A stretch of DNA of 64,000 nucleotides, from contig NZ_AP014510.1 of NCBI RefSeq assembly GCF_000828675.1, positions 1,073,413 through 1,137,412 of the forward strand, read 5' to 3'. The DNA comes from Thermotoga profunda AZM34c06 (GTDB lineage: Bacteria; Thermotogota; Thermotogae; Thermotogales; DSM-5069). Below the pieces are notes generated by a model. It made no database searches, was not told where the DNA came from, and worked only from the letters and a program-made list of their open reading frames with translations. Shown piece after piece: positions 18,737 through 27,412 of the stretch (the first letter of the stretch is position 1; each line of letters begins with the position of its first letter). Position numbers and translations under genes: made by a program.

Positions 18737-19996
18737 CTACCAGAGATTCTTGAATATTTCAACAAGTCTCTTAAAGAAACCTTCACCTGGCTCTTTTTTT
18801 GATGATTGTTCGATGTTAGATCTGACTTCGATCAAAGATATAAACCCTCCAAGAGCCGATGCATAAATTGGGTCATCCAGTATCTCTTCTGAGTCTTTAA
18901 TAACCACATTTGTAGAAGCATTATAGGTTCCTATTCTAACAGGGCTCTTGAAAACATCCAGTGACAGATCGAGTAATCTTGGTACCTTGGCTCCTCCCCC
19001 CAAAAGAACTATACCTCCAGGTAAACCCCTTGGTCCAAACTCGGGCATACCTGAACAGGCTTCTCGGTAGACACGTTTTACCTTAGTGAGAATTTCCCTA
19101 AGTCGTGCATGTATGACTTTTGCCAATTCGTCTTTGGTTATACTTTTGGAACTTCTACCATCAAGCCCTTTGAAATCAACAGATTGTTGACCAAAACTTG
19201 GTTCTCCATATATAGCACTCCCATGGGTTTTCAGGAGCCTCTCTGCCTCTTCAATAGAAGTATTGAAAACTATGGAAATATCTTTAACGACATGCTTCAT
19301 ACCCAAAGGTATTATCTCAAGCCTAATAGGAGCTCCCATCGAGTATATGAGAACTGCAGTGTTGGAATGGCCAAGCTCAACAACACAGACACCATTTTCC
19401 TTTTCGGTATCTGTTAATACACCTTCTGCTCCCAAGATTGCCGATGCGGCAAAATCAAAATCTTGCGGGATAACATCTTGCAAGAATTCAAAAAGAGAAC
19501 TGGAAGATTTATCAACAGTTACAACAGTCAATTCTACTTCTAAATGATTTGCAAGCATACCGATGGGATTAAACACATTTTTTGTTTTATCGATTGTGTA
19601 TCTTTTAGGATAAATGTGCAAGACTTGGTAACTATCACCAAATCCATCAATAGCAGATTGTTTGAGAAGTTCAACCATTGCTTCATCGATAGTTTTTTTC
19701 TCGCCATCAGAAACGACATGTTCTTTTTTCAAGTCATGAAGTGTAAATTTGCCACAACTCGAAGAGATAATGATATTTGTCCGGCTTAAATTCACTATAT
19801 CATCAATCTGCGACATCAATTGATTAAGTGTTTCACGTAGTGAAATGGCATCTTTTACATCCCCACCATCTATCCCGCGCGTTTTTAAATTCAAGTGTGT
19901 GAGAAGTTCATATCCCTCAGATGTCTTTGAGATAATCAATCCTTTTGTGGAATGAGAACCAATGTCGATTGAAACATAGTTTTCACTCTTCCTCAC
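18737..19996 (-). CDS. ftsA: cell division protein FtsA
   Basis: Actin-like ATPase that tethers FtsZ to the membrane. About 419 residues: VSIDIGSHSTKGLII (phosphate 1), VCVVELGHSNTAVLIY (phosphate 2), GGIVLLGGGAKVP (adenosine site), and a C-terminal amphipathic helix FFKRLVEIFKNLW that would bind the membrane. GTG at 19996 is chosen because the N-terminal homology starts there and AGAGGTGG lies just upstream; two other GTG codons 9 and 12 nt upstream are possible. It overlaps the FtsQ-like gene by 14 nt and lies 19 nt before ftsZ. Confidence 0.94.
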   Translation of the reverse strand: MRKSENYVSIDIGSHSTKGLIISKTSEGYELLTHLNLKTRGIDGGDVKDAISLRETLNQLMSQIDDIVNLSRTNIIISSSCGKFTLHDLKKEHVVSDGEKKTIDEAMVELLKQSAIDGFGDSYQVLHIYPKRYTIDKTKNVFNPIGMLANHLEVELTVVTVDKSSSSLFEFLQDVIPQDFDFAASAILGAEGVLTDTEKENGVCVVELGHSNTAVLIYSMGAPIRLEIIPLGMKHVVKDISIVFNTSIEEAERLLKTHGSAIYGEPSFGQQSVDFKGLDGRSSKSITKDELAKVIHARLREILTKVKRVYREACSGMPEFGPRGLPGGIVLLGGGAKVPRLLDLSLDVFKSPVRIGTYNASTNVVIKDSEEILDDPIYASALGGFISLIEVRSNIEQSSKKEPGEGFFKRLVEIFKNLW

Positions 19997-20489
19997 CGCC
20001 ACCACCTCTGATCTTGTAAACAAGTCCGGCTGAAGTTAAAAAATATTCAGTTTTTGGTTGCATTACCACAATCAAGTCTTTCAGACGCGAAAGATGGTTT
20101 ATCAAATCTTTCCAATCACTGAGATATAATATAACACCTTTTAAAAGGATTGCACATTTTTGATTCAATTTTACTTCTGCAACGTATGGACTATTTAAGA
20201 CATCTTTCAACATTGTTATGATCTCAAGAGAATCCTTACTCACAGATAATTCCTTAACCTCTATGCCACTCACAATAGCCTTTTTCAAAATATCTGTTGA
20301 GCTTGCTATATGTAAAAATTCGCCCTTCTGTGATATCCACCAAATTCTATTCTTGTAAGACACAAGATAAGTTGGTACACTGTCATTTCTCCTAAGAGAT
20401 ATATTAGGTAAGAATCTTATAGTACCAAAGAAAAAAATAAGAATTACAAAGAATCCACCAAAAATTATCGCTTTACTTGAATTATACAT
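19983..20489 (-). CDS. short FtsQ/DivIB-like division protein (positional assignment)
   Basis: 168 residues with a short cytoplasmic N-terminus, one transmembrane helix (about 8-27) and an extracytoplasmic domain. YLVSYKNRIWWISQKGEFL resembles the region of FtsQ where a hydrophobic strand precedes a conserved D/KxGxVF-type turn. It sits directly upstream of ftsA-ftsZ with a 14-nt overlap, the usual FtsQ position. It is much shorter than typical FtsQ (about 240-280), and the POTRA region before the beta domain is hard to see, so the assignment rests mainly on topology and gene order. The C-terminus is a Gly/Glu run (GGGGEEE). Confidence 0.6.
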   Translation of the reverse strand: MYNSSKAIIFGGFFVILIFFFGTIRFLPNISLRRNDSVPTYLVSYKNRIWWISQKGEFLHIASSTDILKKAIVSGIEVKELSVSKDSLEIITMLKDVLNSPYVAEVKLNQKCAILLKGVILYLSDWKDLINHLSRLKDLIVVMQPKTEYFLTSAGLVYKIRGGGGEEE

Positions 20490-22374
20490 CCAAATAGGTC
20501 ACCTTTAATGCATGTTTCTCTATAAAATTTCTTCTCTCTGAAGGATTCTCACCCATTAACAAATTGAAAAGTCTATCTGCTTCTTCTGCGTTTTCGATAT
20601 TGACTCTAATGAGTTTTCTCGTTTCGGGATTCATAGTAGTTTCCCACAATTGTTCTGGGTTCATCTCGCCAAGACCCTTGTACCTTTGGACCTCTATCTT
20701 CCTTTCGTCTCCTAATTCTTTTCTCAATGCCTTGAAGTCATCTTCAGTATATAAATAGGTTGAATTGGAAGCAAAATCGACCTTGTAGAGAGGAGGAACG
20801 GCGATATATACCTTTCCCTCTTCAATGAGTTGTTTCATGTATCTGAAAAAGAACGTCAACAACAGAGTTCTGATGTGGGCACCATCTACATCGGCATCTG
20901 TCATGATGATTATCTTTCCATAACGGAGTTTGGATAAATCAAAACTGTCACCAATGCCCGTACCAACAGCTACGATGATGTTTTTAATTTCCTCATTCGA
21001 CAACAGCTTTTGAATAGACGATTTCTCAACATTCAAAATTTTACCTCTTAGCGGAAGAATAGCTTGGTATTCTCTATCACGTGCCTGTTTTGCAGAACCT
21101 CCAGCTGAATCTCCTTCTACTATGAATAATTCAGATTTTTCGACATCCGACGAAACACAATCGGCAAGCTTCCCAGGGAGTGATGAATTCTCCATTGCAT
21201 TTTTGCGCCTGACCAAATCTCGCGCCTTTCTGGCAGCTTCGCGAGACTGCATGTTCTTAACTATTTTATCGAGTATAGCTTTCAACACAGGTTTATTGAG
21301 TTCGAAATATTCTGAAAGTTTGTCGCGTAATATCTTTGAGACGGCAGAACCTGCACTTTCATTTCCAAGTTTTGATTTCGTTTGACCTTCAAATTCAGGA
21401 TCTTTCAGAAAAACACTAATTAATGCAATCAAACCCTCACGGACGTCTTCACCTTGGAATGCCTCATCTTTTTTCAGCACCCCTAATGCTTTCCCATATT
21501 CATTGAACATCTTTGTTATCGTATTTTTAAATGCTGTTACATGGGTACCATGATCGATTGTTTTGATATTATTTGCATACGAGTAAATTCTTTCTTGATA
21601 GGTATCAGTGTAAAGAATGGCTATCTTGACAAGTATCTCTTCATGTTCACCAGATATTTCAATCACGTTGTGCAGGAATTTTTCATCTTGTGCCAAGAAC
21701 CGAATATATTCTTGTAAGCCACCTTTGTATTGAAAAGTATTTGAATACTCGTTGATTCTGTCTTCAAAAATAATCTTTATACCAGAATTGAGAAATGCCA
21801 ATTCTCTGAGTTTGTCTTCAACTATGTCTGGATCGAATTCTAATGTGGGGAATATCTGTCCATCGGGCTTAAAACGTGTTATGGTTCCTGTTCTATCAGT
21901 TTCCCCCACCACCGTGACTGCGCATTGTGGTACACCTCTTGTATATTTTTGGTAATACACTTTGCCATCTCGGTGTACCCATACTTCGAGTACCTCAGAC
22001 AAAGCATTGACCACTGAAGCTCCTACACCATGCAAACCACCACTGACCTTATAGGCATTTTTCGAAAATTTTCCACCGGCGTGAAGAGTGGTCATAACAA
22101 CTTCGAGTGCACTTTTTCCTGTCTCTGGATGAATATCAACTGGTATACCTCTACCATTATCTTCAATCTCTACAAATCCATCTTCAAAAAGAGTAACGCG
22201 AATTGTATCGCAAAAGCCAGCCATGGCCTCGTCTATACTGTTGTCAACGATCTCATATATCAAGTGATGTAATCCACTTTTTCCTGTGGAACCAATGTAC
22301 ATACCAGGTCTCATTCTAACTGCTTCAAGACCTTTGAGAATTTGTATACTCTCTGCACCATATTCTATTGACAT
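20482..22374 (-). CDS. gyrB: DNA gyrase subunit B
   Basis: ATPase subunit of DNA gyrase, working with GyrA (not in the window). 630 residues: GHKL ATP site (EIVDNSIDEA, DNGRGIPVD, GLHGVGASVVNALS), the transducer, and the Toprim domain with EGDSAGGSAKQARDR and the metal-binding DADVDGAHIRTL. The C-terminal motif RYKGLGEMNPEQLWETTM is present. ATG at 22374 with GGAGGTG 6 nt upstream is preferred to the GTG at 22383, which lies inside that ribosome-binding site. Overlaps the upstream DciA-like gene by 10 nt. Confidence 0.96.
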   Translation of the reverse strand: MSIEYGAESIQILKGLEAVRMRPGMYIGSTGKSGLHHLIYEIVDNSIDEAMAGFCDTIRVTLFEDGFVEIEDNGRGIPVDIHPETGKSALEVVMTTLHAGGKFSKNAYKVSGGLHGVGASVVNALSEVLEVWVHRDGKVYYQKYTRGVPQCAVTVVGETDRTGTITRFKPDGQIFPTLEFDPDIVEDKLRELAFLNSGIKIIFEDRINEYSNTFQYKGGLQEYIRFLAQDEKFLHNVIEISGEHEEILVKIAILYTDTYQERIYSYANNIKTIDHGTHVTAFKNTITKMFNEYGKALGVLKKDEAFQGEDVREGLIALISVFLKDPEFEGQTKSKLGNESAGSAVSKILRDKLSEYFELNKPVLKAILDKIVKNMQSREAARKARDLVRRKNAMENSSLPGKLADCVSSDVEKSELFIVEGDSAGGSAKQARDREYQAILPLRGKILNVEKSSIQKLLSNEEIKNIIVAVGTGIGDSFDLSKLRYGKIIIMTDADVDGAHIRTLLLTFFFRYMKQLIEEGKVYIAVPPLYKVDFASNSTYLYTEDDFKALRKELGDERKIEVQRYKGLGEMNPEQLWETTMNPETRKLIRVNIENAEEADRLFNLLMGENPSERRNFIEKHALKVTYLDV

Positions 22375-22658
22375 TGCTTGCACCTCCTGAAAATCACATC
22401 AACGATCTGCTGGTCAGGAAAAATCTGTTTTATTTTTTCCTTAAGCTTTTTTCGCATGAAATTTGCCTCTGTCAACCACATGGGATCATCGCATTCAAAG
22501 TAAACTTTGCCATCGTGAACTTCCACAAATCTGCAATGTCGCGCAAGCGATTCACCTAAAAGACTACTTAGATCCGATAAAGCTATTCTGAATCTCAATT
22601 CTTTAAATACTTCATTTCTATTAGAGAGCGAATCAAAAATTTCACCTATCTTTTTCAT
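22365..22658 (-). CDS. DciA/DUF721-family protein
   Basis: 97 residues, the size and pattern of the DUF721 family: a basic helical N-terminus, then VHDGKVYFECDDPMWLTEANFMRKKL, which matches the family core (the W-x-x-E-L/A region), and a C-terminal IVDVIFRRCK strand. Members load replicative helicase in bacteria lacking DnaC/DnaI (family knowledge) and often lie beside gyrB, as here, where the 3' end overlaps gyrB by 10 nt. Confidence 0.82.
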   Translation of the reverse strand: MKKIGEIFDSLSNRNEVFKELRFRIALSDLSSLLGESLARHCRFVEVHDGKVYFECDDPMWLTEANFMRKKLKEKIKQIFPDQQIVDVIFRRCKQCQ

Positions 22659-23491
22659 ATCCAGTTTTCCTCTATATTCTCTATATATTCTTCAAATTTC
22701 TTTGATAAAAAAGATCCAAGGGATTTCGAATATTCTCTCCAACCATCGAGTTCGTCAACTGGTACTATGCCTCTGCTTGTGTGGGTGAGAAAAACTTCAT
22801 CGGCTCCATAAAGTTCAGATGGTTCCACCCAGCGCTCTTCAACAATTATTCCCAAAGATTTACACAAACCTATCACATTTTTCCTTGTGATGCCTGGCAG
22901 AATACCGCTGTCAAGATCTGGCGTCACAACGTGATTGTCCTTCACAATGAATACGTTTGTAAAGGTACCCTCGCAAAGTTGCCCTCTATTACCGAGCATA
23001 AGGACATCATACGCGTCGCCTTTCATTGATTTTGCAAGCAAGATGTCAGTTCTGCCAACGACTTTTAGATCAGCTGGTGTTGCACAATTATCTATCTTTC
23101 TTACTTTACTCAGCTTTACTTTGACTTTCCCTTCGATTGGTGAAGTTCTAAGATAGTCCATATAGATGACTAATTCATTATCATAAGGTTCATATCTAAA
23201 AGCACTGATCTCTCCACGGGGTAAAAGTAGGATTCTTATCGATACATCGCTATCAAAGCTGTTAATACCCTGTAGTATGATCTCGCGAAAGCATTCATAA
23301 TTCATAGGAATCTTCATACCAAGATAACTGGCTGAGATGGATAGACGATCATAGTGGAACTTACCTGCGAATAATCTTTTCTGGTAAGTTCTCAATGTTT
23401 CATATGGTATACCTCCATAAAGCACTCCTGGCTCATCAATCGACAAAGTTATATCATGCTTCTTTAGCCATTGACCCTTCCAGATTAACAA
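22655..23491 (-). CDS. class IV PLP-dependent aminotransferase/lyase
   Basis: 278 residues of the branched-chain aminotransferase / aminodeoxychorismate lyase fold. DLKVVGRTDILLAK is the position of the PLP lysine (Lys of DLKV), GNRGQLCEGTFTNVFIV is the conserved SExxxxNxF-like stretch, and LDSGILPGITRKNVI is the phosphate-binding segment. The usual SE of the SEGTxxNxF motif is replaced by CE. Substrate cannot be told: branched-chain amino acids, D-amino acids or aminodeoxychorismate are all open. TTG start at 23491 gives a 38-nt overlap with mtaB, longer than usual here; a later start is possible but would trim the conserved N-terminal strand. Confidence 0.85.
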   Translation of the reverse strand: MLIWKGQWLKKHDITLSIDEPGVLYGGIPYETLRTYQKRLFAGKFHYDRLSISASYLGMKIPMNYECFREIILQGINSFDSDVSIRILLLPRGEISAFRYEPYDNELVIYMDYLRTSPIEGKVKVKLSKVRKIDNCATPADLKVVGRTDILLAKSMKGDAYDVLMLGNRGQLCEGTFTNVFIVKDNHVVTPDLDSGILPGITRKNVIGLCKSLGIIVEERWVEPSELYGADEVFLTHTSRGIVPVDELDGWREYSKSLGSFLSKKFEEYIENIEENWI

Positions 23492-24767
23492 GTGCCGACA
23501 CCATCCCTACGCCGTTTACACGTTTGGGTACAACCATCTCAAAGTTCCCAATACAACCACCCGTGAACTCGTGTTTCACATAATATTCGTCATACCCTGA
23601 AGATATCCCAGATCTGGTTTGTTCAACCAAAACCTTTCTCAATTTTCCAATACTTTTTTCTCTATAGATTTTTGAAACCTCTTCAACAATTTTTGATAGT
23701 TCTTTACTCCTGCGCTCTTTTTCATCAGATGGTATCTGAAGATCAAATCTTGAAGCTGGTGTTCCGGGTCTGGATGAATATCTAAAAATGTGTACCCTTG
23801 AAAACTCTACCTTACTGATCATGTCAATTGTTTGCTTGAAATCTCCGATTGTTTCTCCGGGAAAACCAACTATGATATCTGTTGTGATCGAGAAGTCTGA
23901 ATTAATTTCTCTTAATCTATCAAATATCTTATAAGCATCCTCAATGGTATATTTTCTGTTCATCCTCGACAAAATATTGTTTGACCCACTTTGCATTGGA
24001 ATATGTAAATGTGGGCAGATTCTATCGCTTTGTGAGAATATTTCTATCAGTTCATCATCTATATCTTGAACATTCAGTGAACTAAGTCTTATTCTGAAAT
24101 CACCAGAGAGCTCCTCCAACATGCTTTTCAAAAGTATGGCAAGACTTGTCTTTTGGTCAAAACCATACTTTCCAAGATTAATACCTGTCAAGACAATCTC
24201 TTTATAACCGTTGTCTAAAAGTGTCCTTGCCTCATTCAATATTGTACCGATGACTTTGGATCGTATTCGATATCCGCGAGCAAAAGGTACAATGCAATAA
24301 CTACAAAATTCATTACATCCATCCTCTACTTTTATATATGCTCTGGTTCTATCAGACAAAAAACTTTGAACTTTTTCTTCAACTCCACGCACTGATTCCG
24401 AGACATTCACTGATTTCATTTCTTCTTTTCGCAAATATCTTTTTATGTGATCTATGAGATCTTTTTTCTCGTCGTTACCAAGTACCAGATCTGCTCCTAT
24501 TTTTAGAAGATCTTGTTGCTGCAGATGAGCATAACATCCCGTTGCAATTATCAGGGCTTCGGGGTTCAGCTTTCTTAGCCTTCGAAGCATTTGTCGGGAT
24601 TTTCTTGAAGCTTCTGAAGTAACCATACAAGTATTCAAAACACAAAGATCAGCTTTAGAAGGATGTGGAGAGATAACAAATCCATTTTGTTCAAGTTTTT
24701 CAATCATGTACTCGGCTTCATACTGATTAACTTTACAACCGAGAAATGTTACATAAACCCTCTTCAC
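23454..24767 (-). CDS. mtaB: tRNA t6A37 methylthiotransferase MtaB
   Basis: Radical-SAM enzyme that converts t6A37 to ms2t6A37 in tRNAs reading ANN codons. 437 residues: the N-terminal UPF0004 domain starts TFLGCKVNQYEAEYM and carries further cluster-ligand cysteines in VLNTCMVT and ATGCYAH. The radical-SAM cluster is CNEFCSYCIVPFARG. The C-terminal TRAM-like domain is seen in IGKLRKVLVEQTR. GCKVNQYE separates MtaB from MiaB and RimO. The start lies directly at the stop of the CBS gene. Confidence 0.93.
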   Translation of the reverse strand: MKRVYVTFLGCKVNQYEAEYMIEKLEQNGFVISPHPSKADLCVLNTCMVTSEASRKSRQMLRRLRKLNPEALIIATGCYAHLQQQDLLKIGADLVLGNDEKKDLIDHIKRYLRKEEMKSVNVSESVRGVEEKVQSFLSDRTRAYIKVEDGCNEFCSYCIVPFARGYRIRSKVIGTILNEARTLLDNGYKEIVLTGINLGKYGFDQKTSLAILLKSMLEELSGDFRIRLSSLNVQDIDDELIEIFSQSDRICPHLHIPMQSGSNNILSRMNRKYTIEDAYKIFDRLREINSDFSITTDIIVGFPGETIGDFKQTIDMISKVEFSRVHIFRYSSRPGTPASRFDLQIPSDEKERRSKELSKIVEEVSKIYREKSIGKLRKVLVEQTRSGISSGYDEYYVKHEFTGGCIGNFEMVVPKRVNGVGMVSALVNLEGSMAKEA

Positions 24768-25214
24768 TCAAAGAGCTCCTTCCATGGCTGCTTTGAGAAT
24801 ATTAGTTCTGTTGACAATCCCGACCAATCTACCCTGATCATCTACGACAGGTATCGCCTTAGTATTGTGTCGAATCATAATATCGGCAACATGTACTAAC
24901 ATAGCATTCTCATTAACTACAACCGGTGGATGAGTCATATATTCAGATATGGGTTTATCTTTTATCAGGACCGCATTCCTTAAAAATTGATTCATGTCCG
25001 GTATAAACGAAGTAGATTGTAGAAGCGAAAAATAACTTGGAACAACAGCTTTGATTATATCACTTTCACTTGCAAAACCTATTACATGCATGTCTTCTGA
25101 GACAACTGGTATACCAGAAAGGAGTTGGCTTGACATTATTTTCAAAACATTACCAACAGTCTCATCTTTGGTTACTGCTGTGACATCTCGGATCATTATA
25201 TCAAAGACTCTCAT
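24768..25214 (-). CDS. two-CBS-domain protein
   Basis: 148 residues forming a CBS pair with nothing else. First CBS about residues 4-60 (VFDIMIRDVTAVTKDETVGNVL...GIPVVSEDMHVIGFASESDI), second about 90-145 (ISEYMTHPPVVVNENAMLV...AIPVVDDQGRLVGIVNRTNIL). Such Bateman modules bind adenosine nucleotides in other proteins. ATG at 25214, 6 nt after AGGTG, is preferred over an in-frame GTG 9 nt upstream that overlaps that site. Partner unknown; neighbours are a PfkB kinase and mtaB. Confidence 0.88.
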   Translation of the reverse strand: MRVFDIMIRDVTAVTKDETVGNVLKIMSSQLLSGIPVVSEDMHVIGFASESDIIKAVVPSYFSLLQSTSFIPDMNQFLRNAVLIKDKPISEYMTHPPVVVNENAMLVHVADIMIRHNTKAIPVVDDQGRLVGIVNRTNILKAAMEGAL

Positions 25215-25223
25215 TTCAATCAC

Positions 25224-26186
25224 CTACCGCAGTTTTTCAACTTGACAATCCTGCAAACAGTCAACAATCTCGTCATATTCTGGCATTTGCTTTGGTAATT
25301 TCTTTGTTTTAGCCAGTGCGGCAGCATATCCAAATTTTGCTACTTCGAGTAAATCGTAGTCTGATGTAGAAAACCTTTTGTATACCATAGCTGCCATATA
25401 TGCATCTCCTGCTCCAAGTAGATTTGAGATCTCTATATCCTTTGGTGTAGTTATCAGCCAAACGCCATCATTTGTTGCAACGATATCGCTTTTGATTTGA
25501 TAGGAAATCACAGACATTTTACATCCCATCTTGATAAGTTCAGATGCAGCTTGAATATAATCATCGAGCGAAACAAGTTTTTCTCCAAGAACGACATTTT
25601 TTTCTCTTACATCGGGTTTAATTACATCCGGTGTTTGTATCTGAAGAGCAGGTTTGATATACTCATCGACTATCTCCATGAAAACTTGTTTTCCTTTTTG
25701 CTTGGCTGTTTTTGCAAAAACTCCGTAAATATCACCTTGAAGATTCGGTGGAAGACTTCCCGAAAGAACAACTACCTCTGCACGAGACAAGAAAATTTCA
25801 TAGCGTTTTAACAATAGATCTATCGCATGTTTTTCAACAATAGGTCCGGGGGAATTGATCTCAGTTAAAGTATGATTTCTTGGATCGATTATAGAAATAT
25901 TCTCACGTGTTTCTTGATCTATGTGCACAAAACTTGTGCTTATCAATGGGCTGATTCTGTTCAGTTCTGACAAAAGAACGCGACCAATATAACCTCCTAA
26001 TATTCCTATAGCCACAGATTGTACCCTTAATTTTGCGAGTGCAATAGAAACATTTATTCCTTTACCCCCTGGCGACATCACTATATCTTTGTAATGTGAA
26101 ACCCTGTGAAGTTCATTTACACGAAAATCTTCAACAACGAACTCCCGATCCAATGCTGGATTAAAAGTTACAGTAATGACTTTCAA
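25224..26186 (-). CDS. PfkB-family sugar kinase, probable 1-phosphofructokinase
   Basis: 320 residues. The N-terminal VTFNPALDREFVVEDF and SPGGKGINVSIALAKL are typical of FruK/LacC-type kinases, which phosphorylate fructose 1-phosphate or tagatose 6-phosphate. VVLSGSLPPNLQGDIY and the catalytic motif LLGAGDAYMAAMVY (Asp of GAGD as base) are conserved. The C-terminus is slightly longer than usual. No fructose PTS is nearby, so the phosphorylated sugar is uncertain. TTG start at 26186 behind GAGGTGAC. It is sandwiched between an ABC-like ATPase and a CBS protein. Confidence 0.85.
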   Translation of the reverse strand: MKVITVTFNPALDREFVVEDFRVNELHRVSHYKDIVMSPGGKGINVSIALAKLRVQSVAIGILGGYIGRVLLSELNRISPLISTSFVHIDQETRENISIIDPRNHTLTEINSPGPIVEKHAIDLLLKRYEIFLSRAEVVVLSGSLPPNLQGDIYGVFAKTAKQKGKQVFMEIVDEYIKPALQIQTPDVIKPDVREKNVVLGEKLVSLDDYIQAASELIKMGCKMSVISYQIKSDIVATNDGVWLITTPKDIEISNLLGAGDAYMAAMVYKRFSTSDYDLLEVAKFGYAAALAKTKKLPKQMPEYDEIVDCLQDCQVEKLR

Positions 26187-26190
26187 GTTG

Positions 26191-26934
26191 TCACCTCTTC
26201 AAAATCAACTCTTTTGGTGCTCCCTTATATTCAATTTTACCATCTTTCATGACTACAAAGACATCTGCAAGCGGCAAGAAACGATTTTTGTGCCTTGTGC
26301 TCAATATGACAACTCTATCCTCTTTCAGTGTTGAAAGTTCTTTAACCACAGGGACAAGAGTTTCATCGTCGACATGATCAAGAATACAATCCAAAACTAT
26401 TATGGAAGACTTTCTTATTATCGCAGCAAAAAGAAGAATCATTATTTTTTCCATTGTGTAGAATTCCCTCAAAGGAGTTTGCATTTCTCTTCTAAGGAGC
26501 TTCAAAATGCCAAGCCTATCTAATTCCGATGAAAATTCATCTAAAGCCACTTGTTTTTCAGATAAAATAAGATTTATGAACTCACCAAACCTCAGATGAT
26601 CCAATGCCTCAACGAAAGACGGTTCAATGTATGTTATAAGCCTTCTAAGAGTTTTTTTGTCATAAGTGGTTACTGACTTACTATTTATTTTCAATTCTCC
26701 ATACCAATTGACGTTGTCGTATATCTCTTTATTCAATCTTAGAAGAGACCTTAGCAAAACAGATTTGCCGGCTCCTCGGGGACCATAAACTATTGTGAGC
26801 TCGCCCGCCTGGATTGTTAAGTCAATATCTTTGAGTACACTTATGCCGTCTATAGACATAGAGAAGTTGAGAAACTCAATAATACTACGACTCTCTAACA
26901 CCTTTGACTGGTCTTGGTTGCTGCTCATCGACAA
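26191..26934 (-). CDS. degenerate PstB-like ABC ATPase
   Basis: 247 residues with an ABC fold but altered catalytic motifs. Walker A is intact (GPRGAGKSV). The signature LSGGQ is replaced by FYTMEKIMI, and Walker B reads IIVLDCILDHVD, so the catalytic Glu after the Asp is Cys. The switch His is retained in STRHKNRF. No permease gene is adjacent. It may be a regulatory or structural nucleotide-binding protein rather than a transporter motor. The TTG start at 26934 is 7 nt from GGAGG; the ATG six bases later is 13 nt away. The start lies inside the 3' end of the 52-residue gene. Confidence 0.75.
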   Translation of the reverse strand: MSMSSNQDQSKVLESRSIIEFLNFSMSIDGISVLKDIDLTIQAGELTIVYGPRGAGKSVLLRSLLRLNKEIYDNVNWYGELKINSKSVTTYDKKTLRRLITYIEPSFVEALDHLRFGEFINLILSEKQVALDEFSSELDRLGILKLLRREMQTPLREFYTMEKIMILLFAAIIRKSSIIVLDCILDHVDDETLVPVVKELSTLKEDRVVILSTRHKNRFLPLADVFVVMKDGKIEYKGAPKELILKR

Positions 26935-27043
26935 GGGTCATCCTCCTTCGCATTTCTTCCTCAGCACCTTTTTCGCCTTCTTTTAGCATACGAAGGAGCT
27001 CGTACTGCGAAACAATTTTAGGATTCTTTTGCTTCTTTTTCAT
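26885..27043 (-). CDS. 52-residue charged protein, unknown
   Basis: An ATG at 27043 preceded by AAGGGGTG at 6 nt opens a 52-codon frame ending at TAG 26885. The product is highly charged: a basic N-terminus (MKKKQKNPK), a helix-prone middle (ELLRMLKEGEKGAEEEMRRR) and a Pro-containing tail. It overlaps the next gene by 50 nt and supplies that gene's RBS within its own codons, the arrangement of a coupled leading gene. No homology recognised. It is the first gene of the long minus-strand run. Confidence 0.55.
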   Translation of the reverse strand: MKKKQKNPKIVSQYELLRMLKEGEKGAEEEMRRRMTLVDEQQPRPVKGVRES

Positions 27044-27068
27044 ATCTTCACCCCTTGCATGTTTACTA

Positions 27069-27098
27069 ATTGTATTTTATGGTTTTTCAATTACTCAA
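27069..27098 (-). promoter_or_regulatory. candidate promoter for the 27043-10359 gene run
   Basis: On the minus strand TTGAGT (27098-27093), 18-nt spacer, TACAAT (27074-27069), 26 nt before the ATG at 27043. A second weaker pair (TTGATA / TACAAC, 17-nt spacer) lies just upstream. Confidence 0.5.
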
Positions 27099-27351
27099 AG
27101 TTGTAGTTAGTATTACAGGAATTATCAAAAACAAAATTTTTCATTTGTCCAGTCGGGAAAATCCCGTACAAAACTTTTTGCAAGATTTTATTCTCGAAAA
27201 ATCTATTTTGACATGCCAGATTCACTCAAAATTTGAATTGTGATGTTTAGAGAATTTTCTTGGTGATTTCAGTCAATCTTTAAGACTATCATTTGAGATC
27301 TTTTCTGTATTTAGAGAATATCTGTCAACACACAAGGCTAAATTTGGAAAA

Positions 27352-27375
27352 CTTTCAGAGAGTTTTCTTTCGAAC
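27352..27375 (-). repeat. degenerate leader-distal CRISPR repeat
   Basis: On the plus strand CTTTCAGAGAGTTTTCTTTCG followed by AAC matches the last 26 nt of the array repeat with the central AACC reduced and one late mismatch; the first 10 nt of the repeat are not recognisable. It lies 39 nt from the first intact repeat, exactly one spacer length, which supports a decayed terminal repeat. Confidence 0.6.
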
Positions 27376-27383
27376 AGTTCATT

Positions 27384-27412
27384 AAATAAAAAATGCGGGC
27401 ATTAAGCCCGCG
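27384..27412 (-). terminator. intrinsic terminator at the leader-distal end of the CRISPR array
   Basis: On the minus strand GCGGGC-TTAAT-GCCCGC is followed by ATTTTTTATTT. It sits in the spacer-sized interval between the degenerate repeat and repeat 1, and would end transcription that has run leftward through the array. Confidence 0.75.

Noticed and set aside
18718-18786. Longer FtsZ N-terminus
   Set aside because: The 23 extra residues overlap the ribosome-binding site and show no FtsZ homology.
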